Assembly (NCBI GenBank): GCA_026770575.1
Contig: MU657196.1
Coordinates: forward strand, 103,381-167,380
Length of the DNA: 64,000 nucleotides
Direction of reading: 5' to 3'
From: Pelagophyceae sp. CCMP2097
Lineage: Eukaryota > Sar > Pelagophyceae
A model generated the notes under the pieces. That model had not been told where the DNA came from. It saw nothing but the letters and a program-made list of their open reading frames with translations, and ran no database searches. Each line of letters begins with the position of its first letter. Position 1 is the stretch's first letter. Shown here in pieces: positions 1-9,721 of this stretch. Position numbers and translations under genes: made by a program.

Positions 1-498
1 GCGCGATACGAGGAGGTGGACGAGCTGTGCGTCGCCGCTGCGGCAGGCGCAATGCAGCGGAGAGTCGCCTCTGTCATCTGACGCGTCGACGTCAGCACCT
101 GAATCCAGCAGCAGCGCCACGATCGCGCACCGCCCGCCGGCGCCGCTAAAGTGCGGCCTCGAACCGTCGCAAACCAAGTGCAGCGCCGATCGGCCGCCGG
201 CGTCGGTATCGCGGACGTAGGCGCCGTTGGCGAGGAGCACTTTTACAGTCGCCAAATCACCTCTCCAAGCAGCCACGTGAAGTGGATCGCTTCGGACCGT
301 TTCGTAAATCGATCGTTTTTGCGTCAGTGCATCGCCCGCCAGCGCCGCGTCGCCGAGGCGAACCTGCGATTCACTCCGTTTAAAACGGCCGCCGACGACG
401 CCAAGCCGCACCGCGCCCATGGCCGTCTTCGTGTTGGCGCTGACGTCGCTCTGCATCACCTCGCGCACGCGCCGCCTGCGTTCGGGCGCTCTGAACAT
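1..498 (-). CDS. Ankyrin-repeat protein, 3' end cut by window edge
   Basis: Reading leftwards from an ATG at 498 the frame stays open for 166 codons to the window edge, so the C-terminus is missing. The last half shows ankyrin repeats: DPLHVAAWRGDLATVKVLL, then SALHLVCDG with IVALLLDSGADVDASD, then SPLHCACRSGDAQLVHLL. These fit the ankyrin consensus (xTPLHxAAxxGxxxxVxxLLxxGAdvn). The N-terminal 60 residues are basic and not recognised. Ankyrin repeats are protein-binding scaffolds; no partner can be named. An in-frame ATG at 420 is an alternative start. The minus-strand coding just upstream (522-975) may be an earlier exon of the same gene, because its last codons overlap a good splice donor (GTAAGT at 523). 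Frame and repeats are seen directly; start and exon structure are inferred. Confidence 0.72.
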   Translation of the reverse strand, partial: MFRAPERRRRVREVMQSDVSANTKTAMGAVRLGVVGGRFKRSESQVRLGDAALAGDALTQKRSIYETVRSDPLHVAAWRGDLATVKVLLANGAYVRDTDAGGRSALHLVCDGSRPHFSGAGGRCAIVALLLDSGADVDASDDRGDSPLHCACRSGDAQLVHLLVSR

Positions 499-521
499 GG
501 GTGGTGCCTGCAAGGAGGCAC

Positions 522-975
522 TTACCATCCAAATCCTGCAGCCTTGAGGTGCGCAACGCCGTCCTTCGACGCCGCAGCTTTCTTCAGCGCCACCTGCAGC
601 GCGACGGCGTCGTCCAGCTTCAGCAGCGCCTTGGTCCTAGACTTTGCGTTCCGCGTCGCCCGGCTTCTCGAGGGCGCGGCCTCACGGGTGCGAAAGCGGG
701 ACGGCCGCCTGCCAGGAAAAGTTCCATGCCGGCGCGCGCTTCGGGACGAGGTCGTTTCGCGTCACGGGCGCCTTGCCCTGGAGCCTAGGCATTCCGAGTC
801 TGGTGAATCCGAGTCTGCGCAAGGCGCTCGGTCGTCGGCAAGCGCACCTCTTGGGCTGGGCGACGCCCTGGCCCTGCTTGTTCTTGAGGTATGCGAGGAT
901 GGAGGCGCGCTTCGTCTTTCGCACGCGGTTCGGTCTCGACGGGTCGAAGGCCTCGAGCATCCTCAAACGGACCAA
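522..975 (-). CDS. Uncharacterised basic protein or upstream exons of the ankyrin gene
   Basis: Two minus-strand stretches look coding. One (975 to about 690) carries RPNRVRKTKRASILAYLKNK and then RNDLVPKRAPAWNFSWQAA. The other (about 690 to 522), in another frame, carries LLKLDDAVALQVALKKAAAS and ends HLKAAGFGW followed by TAA. A GTGAGG at about 690 could be a donor linking them, but I could not fix the acceptor. The TAA also sits inside GTAAGT, so the stretch may instead splice onward into the ankyrin exon 24 bases downstream. No family is recognised. Treat as one or two exons of an unknown gene. Confidence 0.35.
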
Positions 976-1592
976 CGGCTCTCGAGCCTCGCGGCGAGCC
1001 TACGCGAGCGACGGCGCGCCGAATACGCCGCCAAAGGCCGGAGCCTCTCTCTGGAACGTCGAAGCGGCTGTTTACCGATGGTGGTTCTCGTCCCTCGTGT
1101 CGGGCGGCCCGCTGCGAAGTCTTCGCCGAAAACGACCGCGGTTCCGCACGACGCTGCTGCAGATCATATCATCGTTCGAGTTCACAAGTTCTTAAAAAAC
1201 GTTCAAAGTTGCCGCAGTGGCCGTCCGGGCCGCGCTTCATTGCAGTCCTTGCCACCGGTGCGTCCCCCCTCGTGGCCCTCGCCTCGTCGCCCCGCATCAG
1301 CGCTGTCGATTCGCGCCGCGGTCCCCTTTTGGACCGCGCGCGCCACGCAATACAATACAGTCGAAAGCCCTTCCCCCTTATTGAAGCTGCTTTTTCCCAT
1401 CTCTGTCACAGAGTCCGTTGCAACATTCACGCTGCCTTCCAACGCGCGATCGAGCACCACCTCGCCGCGGGTCAACAGTGCATCGACATGCTAGGCGAAA
1501 GACGCGCGGCAGAGGCGCGCGGGCGAGCTGCAAGCGGGCTCCGCCCGGGCTCCGCCCGAGTGATTTCGGAAGGAGAGCCAGCCTCGCCCAGG
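976..1592. other. Probable promoter / 5' region, no gene supported
   Basis: No frame here has recognisable domain content on either strand, although long GC-driven frames run through it. Minus-strand frames at 990-1190 could be 5' exon sequence for the unknown gene to the left. The segment 1330-1430 is less GC-rich and lies upstream of the MYND-RING-Sel1 start, so it is a plausible promoter or 5' UTR. Confidence 0.3.
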
Positions 1593-2625
1593 ATGGTCGA
1601 CCCTCAAACGGCGGCCGCCCCCACGCCCTGCTGCGTCTGCGACGCGCTTAACGGCAAGCACTGCACCAAGTGCAAATCGCGCTACTACTGCGGCAAGGCG
1701 TGCCAGGTCGTCGACTGGAAACGCGGGCACAACAAGGCGTGCAGGCAGCTCGCCGCCGCGTTCCAGGACCGGCTCCTCGACGAGCTCATGCCAGCGAAGA
1801 TGAATATCAAGGAGGAGCCGGCCATCGTTGCGGACGTCGCGCCGGCGGACGGTTCCAAGGCGGCGGCGCGCTTAACGGCTGTTCGAGCTACGGCGGTGGT
1901 CGTGGCCAGCACGCTGAATGACGACTCGACGGACTGGCGCGGCACTTGCGCTATCTGCCTGGACTTACTCTCGGTCGAAGGTGCCGGACAAACATTCTAC
2001 GAGTGCTGCTGCAAGAGCATTTGCACGGCATGCTCCGATAAGTGCGACGAGTACGACGAGCGCTGCCCGCTCTGCCGAGCGCCAGTCAACAATTCGGCTG
2101 CCGAGTGGCTGAGCCGGCTGCAGAAGCACGTGGACAAGGGCAATGCCGATGCGCAGGTGGAGCTCGGATGCGTGTACCACGATGGTGGCATGGGTCTCAA
2201 GAAGAGCTTGAAGCGGGCGTTCCAGATGTACGAGCTCGCGGCGGCGCAAGGCAATGCTCGAGGTCAGGTGGAACTGGGAATGAGTTATCAACGTGGAAAC
2301 GGCGTCAAGATCGACTACAAGACCGCCGTGCTGTGGTATCGGCGCGCAGCCGAGCAAGGACATCCTGGCGCCCAAAACAACCTCGGCTACATGTTCTACA
2401 ACGGCAGGGGTGGCGCAGTCGTACGAGGAAGCTGTGAAGTGGTACCGCCTCGCCACGGCGCAGGGCCACGCGCAAGCGCTCTGCAACCTCGGCGCGTGTT
2501 ACGCAAACGGCCGCGGCGTGCCGCGAGACGACGAGGCGCTAAGTCTCATCAAGCGCGCCGCGGCAAAGGGGCACGCCGACGCTGCGGGCGTGGTCGAAGC
2601 GCTCGCGGCGCGCGCCACCGACTGA
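1593..2625 (+). CDS. MYND + RING + Sel1-repeat protein, copy 1, frame broken near 2411
   Basis: Start ATG at 1593 matches the start region of two paralogues further right (38401, 41536). Order: MYND zinc finger (about residues 11-50, CCVCDALNGKHC then CTKCKSRYYCGKACQ), a RING-like cluster (CAICLDLL to RCPLCRAP, about residues 118-165; Cys-rich, classical His not evident), then Sel1-like repeats (NADAQVELGCVYHDGG, NARGQVELGMSYQRGNG, HPGAQNNLGYMFYNG). After YNGRG the frame must change by one base to continue as AQSYEEAVKWYRLATAQGH and end at 2625. The break is at a G-run (ggcaggggtggcg, about 2403-2415); paralogues read straight through. Sel1 repeats and MYND fingers are protein-interaction modules, and a RING can suggest E3 ligase activity, which is inference. 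The break may be a base-calling error or real pseudogenisation. Confidence 0.75.
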
Positions 2626-2639
2626 TCCAGAGCCCGCCG

Positions 2640-3157
2640 CCAGCTCGGCGCCGCCGATCCGAAGCCCCGGTCGCTGCCATCTCGGCGCCGCCGATCCGAG
2701 CACATAGCGCGCCCGGCGACGAGCATCCCACGGACCATTGCGATCGATGCTCGACTGAGCAAGTATGCTGGACTCTGTATAAGCGACTCTCTCAAAGCAA
2801 CCTTTCCAGCAACGGTCCCGAGGAGGGCTCTTGATGGACCCCGGGGCGCTGGCGACGAGGCACGGACCCGCCCGGCGGCAGCTAAACCTTCGCCGGAATG
2901 ACCCGCGGCGCCTCAAGAGCGGCGCCTCAAGAGAGCGGCGCCTCATTTCCCGGAGCGGCACTGTTCGATCGCTTCGAGGCTTCGCCGGGCGCGTAAATTC
3001 GGGAGCAGCCGGCCCGATACAATTGTAAGCGCGACGGTTCTTCCCAAAGAAGGGGACTCGTCGACTCCTCTTTTGCAAGCCAGGGCCCCCGAGATGCTGG
3101 CATTAGTCCGCGGCCTCGTGCGGCGAGCTTTTTGATATACATAAGTTACACGGTACC
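2640..3157. other. Spacer, no gene seen
   Basis: No convincing coding frame. It begins with two near-identical copies of tcggcgccgccgatccga (about 2646-2701) right after the MYND gene stop. The 2990-3150 part is less GC-rich and may be shared 3' flank with the minus-strand gene to the right. Confidence 0.3.
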
Positions 3158-3210
3158 GTCACGGCGCGGCCGTCACGGCGCGGCCGTCACGGCGCGGCCG
3201 TCACGGCGCC
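3158..3210. repeat. 14-bp tandem repeat, about 3.8 copies
   Basis: The unit gtcacggcgcggcc is repeated three times without change (3158-3171, 3172-3185, 3186-3199), followed by a partial unit. It overlaps the extreme 3' end of the small minus-strand frame at 3201-3506. Confidence 0.85.
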
Positions 3211-3506
3211 TTTGAGGTGAGCCTTTTCGACGTTTCGTCCTCGACGTAAAACGGCGGGCTCTCGCTCCGCGCCGCCGCGTCGGCAGCGCGTCTGAGCGCC
3301 TCGATGACGCTGGCGGCGCAGTCGTCGACGCGCCTTTGTGCGGCGGCGCCACCTCGGTCAGGCCAGTGCGCCTTGCACTGGACCCCGGCATCGTTTCGGC
3401 CCAGGCAGGCGGGCTGCATGAACGGGTTGCGTAGTAGCACGAAATCGGACCCAAAGCCGGCGTCCAGGTAGCCCGCGTTCAACGGCGAATCGTCCAAGAA
3501 ATCCAT
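3201..3506 (-). CDS. Small uncharacterised protein, about 101 aa
   Basis: Begins with an acidic MDFLDDSPLNAG and continues GSDFVLLRNPFMQPACLGRN, then an Ala/Arg-rich helix-like stretch (RRVDDCAASVIEALRRAAD). Composition and codon use look coding, but no family is recognised. It lies on the same strand as the 682-residue gene that ends at 3600, only 94 bases away, so it may be a final exon or an independent small gene. The C-terminus runs into a 14-bp tandem repeat. Confidence 0.4.
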   Translation of the reverse strand: MDFLDDSPLNAGYLDAGFGSDFVLLRNPFMQPACLGRNDAGVQCKAHWPDRGGAAAQRRVDDCAASVIEALRRAADAAARSESPPFYVEDETSKRLTSKAP

Positions 3507-3599
3507 CGCCGTCGCCAGAGACAGTAAGACGTCGCAGCCCGCCCAGGAGAAGGGCAGCGGCGGCGGCGGCGCGGGCCGGTGTGCCCGCGGCGGGGCGAC

Positions 3600-5648
3600 C
3601 TATCGACTCTTGGAATCGACGCTTGCAACGCGTCGACGCTTGCCGCCCCGCGGAGCCTGGCGTGGTCTTCCCTCGACGTCCGTGCAGCGACGCACCGTGC
3701 GAGCAGCGTCGATCATGTGCCGCTGCACGGCGCGCGCCGCCGCGGCCATGTGCGCAGTCTTCGCCGCGCCGCCGAGCACAGACGCCGGCGGCTCGGCCAA
3801 GACAGCCGAAACGGCCGTCAAGGAGAACTGGACGCGCTGCGGAGCGGCCGGCGTCGGCGCGGCCGCGGGCGTCGGCGCGGGCGCGGCGCGAGTTGATGCG
3901 TCTGAGAGAGGCGTCTGACTGCTGGCTGCCGCGGCGCCGTCAGCGGCCCGCGGCGATGAGCGGCCCGCGTCGATGGGCGGCAGCGCGGCCGGTTCGGGCG
4001 CCAGCGCCTCGACGAGCGAGGCGGACGACGCGCCGCACGGCGTCGCGAACGAAGCCTCGGACGGCATCGCGCGGAGTTCGCCCAGCGACGGCGCGGCTCG
4101 ACTCGCATCGGCGGCTTGGAGCGACGGCAAGGCAGTTGCGGCGGACGGGGCCGCCGCCGGCGCGTGATGCGGCGCCGCTGCGTCGAGCATCAAAGTGTCC
4201 TCGGGCGGTTCGGGCACAAGCGTTCTGGCGTCGACGTCGGGTGGTATGATTTCCCACAATTTCCCGCGAGCGTCTAAGAGAAACCCCTCTTGAATAAAGA
4301 CTCTTTGCCAGGCCAGCACGGCCTCGACGACGTCGCAGGCCGCGGCCTGGATCTCGCGCGAACCGAGGAGGCGCACGACGGCGCCGTAGCCGGCGCGGGC
4401 CTCTGCAATGAGGCAGTTTCCTTCAGAGGCGCGCTGAATAGCCGCCGCGAGCGCACAACGGACTTCTTCCTTCTTCGAGTCAAAGGCGACGCACGCCGAC
4501 ACAACAGCGGCGGCGCGCGAATCGGAGACGTCGTTGCCGAGGTTTGCACGCTTCACTTTTGGTTTGTAGACCTTATCCGGGATGAGAATGCGCGACTGCC
4601 GGTGCACGTCCATTCTTCTTATCAAAGCCTCCACGTGCGGCCCCGAATCGTCGGACGTTCGCGGCTGCCACTCCGGGATGGCGCCGACCCTCCGTCTTTC
4701 GCGGTCCTTTTCTAAACGAGCAATTTCTTCCGCGCGTCCGAGCAGAGGCTTCCCCCACGAGGCGTGCCAGAGCTCGTGCAGGTTGCGCTCGCCGCGGCGC
4801 GAGTCTCGCACGGGCGCGAGGCCCGCGTGCTGTAGGACGAGGCGCAGCTGTTGCCGAGGGACGAACTTTCGAAGGGCCTTGGCGCCTGATAAGACAGTTC
4901 CGAATTCGTCGACGAAGCGCAGATCAAAAGCGGCGCCGCCGGCGTCGCGCCGCTCCACCAGCGCGCGTTGCCACTCGTGTTTTTGTGAAGCGCGGTACTC
5001 TACTAAAGAGCCCATGGCCATGCCGGCACAGCCTTTGGTTAAAGTGAGAGAGTGAAACTCCTCCGCTATAATCGCCTGCAGCCCTGGATCCAAAAAACGC
5101 GTCACGTCCTCGGCCGTGGCCGCGTTGCGGCGCGCCCGCCCGGCCTTGACCTTTCGGAAGTCTACACTTGTGTCCTTTTTCGAAAACGCGTCCGTGACGG
5201 CCCACTCCTCCGACTCCTCCGACTCCGAGTCGCACTCGACGGGAAACGCCCAGCGCACGTGGCTCAAAGCGATTTGCGCCGCGGCCTCGATGCGCAGGCC
5301 GCGGGCCTCCTTAAAAATGGAATCACCGAGCGATACGGCTTTTCTCGTCGCTTCAAAGTATTCGAAATGATACCTCAAAAACTCGCGGGCCACCGCCGTC
5401 GCCCACTCCCAGACGTCGCAGATGCAGCCCTGCGGCGGCGCCAATAGCGAATCGGCGCGCAAGAGGCCGCGCGACGCTTCGGATAACGCATTGAGCAGCG
5501 TCGGATTCGCCGTCCACGTCCCAGGCCGAGCCTTGTCCTGGCAACGAAGCACCGCCGCCAGAGCGCGCGGCACGCTACGCAGGTGGGCCTTTATAAAGTA
5601 TGCTTCTTGGAAGAAGCCCTTTGAAGAACAGCGCTCGTGGGGCCTCAA
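3600..5648 (-). CDS. Uncharacterised 682-residue protein with Ala/Pro-rich tail
   Basis: A single open frame of 682 codons. The first 450 residues are mixed and globular-looking, with conserved-style segments such as FFQEAYFIKAHLRSVPRAL, LLAPPQGCICDVWEWATA and VFIQEGFLLDARGKLWEIIP. The next 180 residues are Ala/Pro/Ser-rich and likely disordered. The tail is basic (GKRRRVASVDSKSR), compatible with a nuclear localisation signal. There is no signal peptide and no membrane segment. I do not recognise the family and assign no function. It could be one of the Ala-rich lineage-specific proteins of this alga, or the C-terminal part of a longer gene. Confidence 0.6.
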   Translation of the reverse strand: MRPHERCSSKGFFQEAYFIKAHLRSVPRALAAVLRCQDKARPGTWTANPTLLNALSEASRGLLRADSLLAPPQGCICDVWEWATAVAREFLRYHFEYFEATRKAVSLGDSIFKEARGLRIEAAAQIALSHVRWAFPVECDSESEESEEWAVTDAFSKKDTSVDFRKVKAGRARRNAATAEDVTRFLDPGLQAIIAEEFHSLTLTKGCAGMAMGSLVEYRASQKHEWQRALVERRDAGGAAFDLRFVDEFGTVLSGAKALRKFVPRQQLRLVLQHAGLAPVRDSRRGERNLHELWHASWGKPLLGRAEEIARLEKDRERRRVGAIPEWQPRTSDDSGPHVEALIRRMDVHRQSRILIPDKVYKPKVKRANLGNDVSDSRAAAVVSACVAFDSKKEEVRCALAAAIQRASEGNCLIAEARAGYGAVVRLLGSREIQAAACDVVEAVLAWQRVFIQEGFLLDARGKLWEIIPPDVDARTLVPEPPEDTLMLDAAAPHHAPAAAPSAATALPSLQAADASRAAPSLGELRAMPSEASFATPCGASSASLVEALAPEPAALPPIDAGRSSPRAADGAAAASSQTPLSDASTRAAPAPTPAAAPTPAAPQRVQFSLTAVSAVLAEPPASVLGGAAKTAHMAAAARAVQRHMIDAARTVRRCTDVEGRPRQAPRGGKRRRVASVDSKSR

Positions 5649-5713
5649 GAGCGACTTCCCAAACCCCTCGAAAGATCAGCACTCATTACTACTAGAGGGC
5701 CTCAAAAAGCGAC

Positions 5714-6411
5714 TCACAACGCGTCGTCGGCTTTTGCGAGCTTCGCAGCCGCCGCGCGCGCCTACGCCTCGCCGTCGAAACACGCTCCTTGCGGCATGGT
5801 GCGCAAAGAGTGCTTACAACTTCATTGGCCGCGGTCTGGAACTCTGCGAGGCTCGCGACCGACGACTCTGCGCGCTCGCGCGCGAGCCGCGACGGCGCAG
5901 AGTCACAGAAACCCTCGTAGACCGTCACCTACAGTGGGCACGTCGGAGGCTCTTGATCGCGAACGTCCCAAGAACACGCTGCAGTCGTCCCCAGAGGCGG
6001 GCCCGCATACGTCCGACCCGGGCACGCGCGGCGCCGCACCTTGAGGCTGCGCGCGCGCATCTTGGGCTTGAACTGCGCGAGCGCGGAAGACTTGCGCTGC
6101 GCGAGCAGCGCCGCCGCCGTCGCGGGCTGGCTCCCCGTCGCCGCCCCGTCGCCCGCCGGCCCGTCTCCCGCCGTCGGCGTCGCCGGAGTGGCGGAGGTGC
6201 GCCGCGCCACCGGCGTGCGTTCGCGCGCCGGGCCGCCGGGGCCGCCGTCGGGCCGGCTCTTGCGCGGCGGTGACTGGGATTGCGGCTGCGGCGGTGCATC
6301 CTCCCTCACGAGCGACACCGCAGACCGGCCGTCGTCTGCGTCGCGCGAGGCGCGCGCCGCCGCCGACGACGAGGCCGCCCCAGCCTCGGCCGCGCCGCTG
6401 GCCATGGCCAT
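5714..6411 (-). CDS. Uncharacterised 176-residue protein, three exons
   Basis: Exons 6411-6040, 5928-5818 and 5761-5714 join in phase to 177 codons including the stop. Donors are GTGCGG and GTAAGC; acceptors are CTGTAG and GCGTAG. The first exon starts MAMASGAAEAG, is low in complexity (Ser/Pro/Arg) and ends RKSSALAQFKPKMRARSLK. The second reads VTVYEGFCDSAPSRLARERA and predicts a helix. The third ends ARAAAAKLAKADDAL. No family is recognised. It is head-to-head with the RING gene starting at 6567, so the 155-bp interval probably serves both promoters. Exon joins are inferred from phase and splice sites. Confidence 0.55.
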
Positions 6412-6566
6412 GGCTCGGAAGTCGACGGGATGAGTCGAGCGTCGTTGTTTTCGCAAGATATCGCTAAATGTCCGGCGGTGATTCGCCGTCTTCGCAAGAC
6501 TGTAGACGCCCCACTGACATTGAACACGTCGCTCCCCAGCCCGCCGTATAGCCCGTGTACGGGACC

Positions 6567-7885
6567 ATGGCCGGCGTCGACGAGTGGATCACGGTGACGC
6601 ACGTCAAGCCGCAATCGGCGTAAGTTCCAGCGTCTGGGTGACTGGGTCTCGATACCTCCTTGGACCTAGAGGCACCCAGAGGCCCTTGGTCCCGCCACCG
6701 ACGCTTCCTTCCTTTAGCGACGCGGACGATGGGGACGAATCCGGTTTGACGAAGCAGCAGCTGAAGAACAAGAAGCGGTCGGAGCGGCGGAAGGAGCGGT
6801 CTGTGAGCGAGGGCTCTTGGCACGATAACATGCAGTGCCTGTCCGTCGACGACTTCCAAGCTTCCGCGTCGCCGCCAAAGCCCAATCCGCCGCAACCGCG
6901 CCACTCGGCCGAGCAGCTGCCGCGCAAGGAACGGCGCCGACGGACGGCGTCGGTGGGGAACTCTTCCGACGAGGAGGCCGTGAAAGGCGGCCACGACGAG
7001 GACCAGACGGACACGGATTCGTTGGTAGAGCTGCAGAAGAAGATCCGCAAGCTGGACAAGGCTCTCCGGGCGATTGGGGCCGCGCAGACGAAGCACGGCG
7101 ACGACGGGGCTGTAGACGCTCAGCTGTTGGAGAAGATGGCAAAGGCTTCGGCGACGGCGAACGACCTCGAATCGGCGCGTTCAGCCGTCCTACTCGTCGA
7201 GGACCGCCTCTCGGCGCGCGCCGCCGTGCGAGCGGCGTTGCGCGCGGCGACGCTGCGCAAGCGACATTCGGAAGCCTCGTTGATGCTCGAGGTGCGTCGA
7301 ACGTTCTTGGTTGTCGTTTCGGGGACGACCCAAAGCATGTCTTAGGTGGACTTTGACTCGGACTTTGCGTGTCCGATTTGCACCGAAGTCGTCGAGGCGG
7401 CGGTCTCCGTTCCAAGAGCGTGCGCGCACATCTTCTGCCGCGGCTGCCTCGAGGACCACGTCGAGCAGGCGGCCAAGCCGGCAGACTGCGTCTGCCCGAT
7501 GTGCAGGGCGCCTTTGTGCGATGCCGCAGACGGTTTTCGAGTCGACGCGAAACCGGCTCTGCTAGTACGGTCGCGCCTCAAGCACCGCAAGGGCCGGTGC
7601 CACTGCGGCGCCGACGTCTACCTCTCCGCGCTGCGGGACCACTTGAGGGCGTGCGGGAGCGATTCGGGCATGTATCCTTTGCGACGGAAGTTTGGCCACG
7701 AATTCAAGCAGCCCCGATTCGCACGCGCCCCGGGCAAGCCCAAACCCAAACCGCCGCAGTTTGAAGCCGCCAACTACGACGAACGTGCGTCCGGTGTTCT
7801 TGCGCCCTTGCCGACCACGAACCCGACGCGCCGACCAGGTATGATGCTCCAGGCTGCTCTCCTCGCGTCCGTGCACGACCGATGA
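6567..7885 (+). CDS. RING-finger protein with coiled-coil region
   Basis: Exons 6567-6619, 6718-7291 and 7346-7885 join in phase; introns begin GTAAGT and GTGCGT and end TTTAG and CTTAG. The protein starts MAGVDEWITVTHVKPQSA. Exon 2 is charged and helical, with LVELQKKIRKLDKALRAIG likely coiled coil. Exon 3 opens with a RING finger, CPICTEVVEAAVSVPRACAH then IFCRGCLEDHVEQ and CVCPMCRAP, i.e. C-x2-C ... C-x-H-x2-C-x2-C ... C-x2-C. A second Cys/His cluster follows (RCHCGADVYLSALRDHLRAC), as in TRAF-type or C2HC fingers. Likely an E3 ubiquitin ligase, by family. The C-terminus is uncertain: a donor in GAACGTGCGT (7795) and a plus-strand coding tail ending WAQMEQQLLRIIKTCP at 8364 would give another last exon in phase. 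Confidence 0.75.
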
Positions 7886-7939
7886 GCCGCATCGCCGACG
7901 GGGGCCCGGTCCGCGGGACACCGCGCGTTTTTGCGTCGT

Positions 7940-8236
7940 TTAAAGCATTCGTGGCGTTTCCGGCAAAGGGTGTCCGTCGAGCTTGAGGCAGAGCGGCAGG
8001 TGGTGCCAGCCGTCGTCGGACCAGAGGCGCTTTTGGGAGGCAGAGGCCTTCCGAGGCGTCGCTTCGGCGTGCGCGCTGCGGCAACCGCCTCGCCTTCCTC
8101 GCCTGGGCATGCGCGCGGCGGAGTGCACTTCGCAAGAGGGGGCACACCGGAGAAGCGTCGTCGGCAAGCTGGTATCCGAGCGCGCAACCCATCGCCTGGA
8201 AACACAACTAACGGCGCACGGACGAAGAGCCGGCAC
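7940..8236 (-). CDS. Possible small minus-strand coding segment
   Basis: The frame ends KRLWSDDGWHHLPLCLKLDG then HPLPETPRML and stop, which looks protein-like, but its upstream part is Arg/Cys-rich and may be a GC-driven artefact. On the plus strand the same bases give VSVELEAERQVVPAVVGPEA, which also looks coding. It lies inside the possible last intron of the RING gene. I cannot choose between a nested gene, an alternative RING-gene exon and noise. Confidence 0.2.
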   Translation of the reverse strand: MPALRPCAVSCVSRRWVARSDTSLPTTLLRCAPSCEVHSAARMPRRGRRGGCRSAHAEATPRKASASQKRLWSDDGWHHLPLCLKLDGHPLPETPRML

Positions 8237-8549
8237 GTGCTCCCAAGGATCTATTCGACGTCACTATCGAATTGGGGCTGGTGTCGTCAGGGGCCTCCTC
8301 GGAGGCACCGGACAGCTGGGCCCAAATGGAGCAGCAGCTCCTCCGCATCATCAAGACCTGTCCTTAACGAGTCGCTCCCGGACAGGGTCACGGAGCTCGA
8401 CGACGCAGCGCGTGGGGGCCCGCCGGGGGCCGGATTTTTATTATTATCGCCGAACCATCCATTTTAGCGATACGCGGGCGCGATGCTGGCAACTGCCTAA
8501 GTACCAGTCGACGTGACGTTTAAAAGCGTCGCGTCCAGCGCGTGCCTCG

Positions 8550-9721
8550 ATGGACCCCGCACGGCTCGACTTTCACGAAAGCCTGTGCGCTTCGATCCTG
8601 GCCGGCACGAAGCGGGCGACGACGCGCGTCCAAGACGAGGTCGATCCGAACTCGGACTTGGAACGCTTAGCGCCGACCGTGCGCTGCGCCGCGACGTCGC
8701 AAGGCGCCGTCTTCGCGCACCTCGTCATCACGCGCACCGACGCCGTCCGATTCGGCGACGTCGACGACGCTCTCGCGGCGCTCGAGGGCTGCGACAGCGG
8801 TGAAGCGCTGCAAAAGCTCCTGCTAAAGTTCTACCCAAACCTCACACCAGCGTCGCACCTCGTGGTGCGTCGCCCGCGCCGCGGGCATCGCAGGCAGCTT
8901 ACGACGGAAACATCATCTTACAACGAGAACAGCATCATTATTGCTTCAGACGCTGCGTGGGCCTCTGAAACCGGGCGCAGGTCTACCATTTCCGCCTCTG
9001 CGACGCGCCGGCACCAATTCCCTGGGCGCTCGGCGCCGCCGTCGCGGCCATCGAGGTCGTCGGCAAGGCCGGAGACGTGTGAGCGCAATACTGCCACAGA
9101 AGCGTGTCATGTAAACTCTGTAGGTTTGGCTCCACTCTCTCACAATCGCGACCGCTGCTCCTCCTCTCTCTAAACGCCAACGACCTGCACTGCGTCCTCA
9201 CCGCCGGCGGCGCCGATTTCGCGCCCTGGCTCGCCGTCGCGGCGCTCCGGCGGCTCAGTGCGTCGCTAAAAGAGCGCGTGGCAAATGCGACACGTTGATG
9301 GGTCATGAGACAAACGCAAAGGCAAACTGCGACGCTAGGCGAGGACCCGCTCTTCTACTGGCTCGGGTACAAGTACCGCGACGCGGGCATTTTGCGGTGG
9401 CTCGGCGTCGACGCGGCACGAGGGTGGTTCCGCAAGGCGTCGGTACTCGCCGTGTTGATAGAGCCCAACGCTTTGGTCTGTTGTTTAGCCGGCGCGCAGG
9501 ACATGCCCCCTACGCAATTCGCCGCTTTGAACGTTGCTGGCACACTCGCTAGACTCCTGCTCCTCCGCTTGTTGGCGCATCAGCCCAGGATCCAGACTGT
9601 CGTGGACTTTGTGCAGCGCCACGGACGCTACGCGCTCGCCATCATGCTCGCGGCCGTTTTGGTCAGGCCAATTTCAGCGCGCCTCGGCCCGCTATTCCGA
9701 CGGACGCCTAAAATCGAATGA
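8550..9721 (+). CDS. ASCH domain fused to DedA/VTT-like membrane protein
   Basis: Four exons, 8550-8864, 8981-9078, 9124-9257 and 9339-9721, sum to 930 bases (309 aa) with every phase closing; donors are GTGCGT, GTGAGC and GTGCGT, acceptors GCAG, TGTAG and GCTAG. Residues 1-115 resemble an ASCH domain: LDFHESLCASILAGTKRATT, a middle VFAHLVITRTDAVRFGD, and a closing YPNLTPASHLVVYHFRLC. A hydrophobic helix follows (PWALGAAVAAIEVVGKAGDV), then LLLLSLNANDLHCVL, a basic loop RRLSEDPLFYWLGYKYRDAG, and a final membrane pair (LVCCLAGAQDMPPTQF, LLLLRLLA). That series fits the DedA/SNARE-associated (VTT) family of lipid-scramblase-like proteins. If intron 2 is retained, a stand-alone 138-residue ASCH protein stops at 9082. 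The fusion is inferred from phase; the domains are seen. Confidence 0.68.

Noticed and set aside
151..1494. 447-codon plus-strand open frame
   Set aside because: It is the antisense of the ankyrin gene and of other minus-strand coding; its translation is Arg/Ser/Ala-rich with no domain.
3818..4257. Arg/Pro-rich frames on both strands
   Set aside because: Shadows of the Ala/Pro-rich tail of the 682-aa minus-strand gene; typical of GC-rich DNA.
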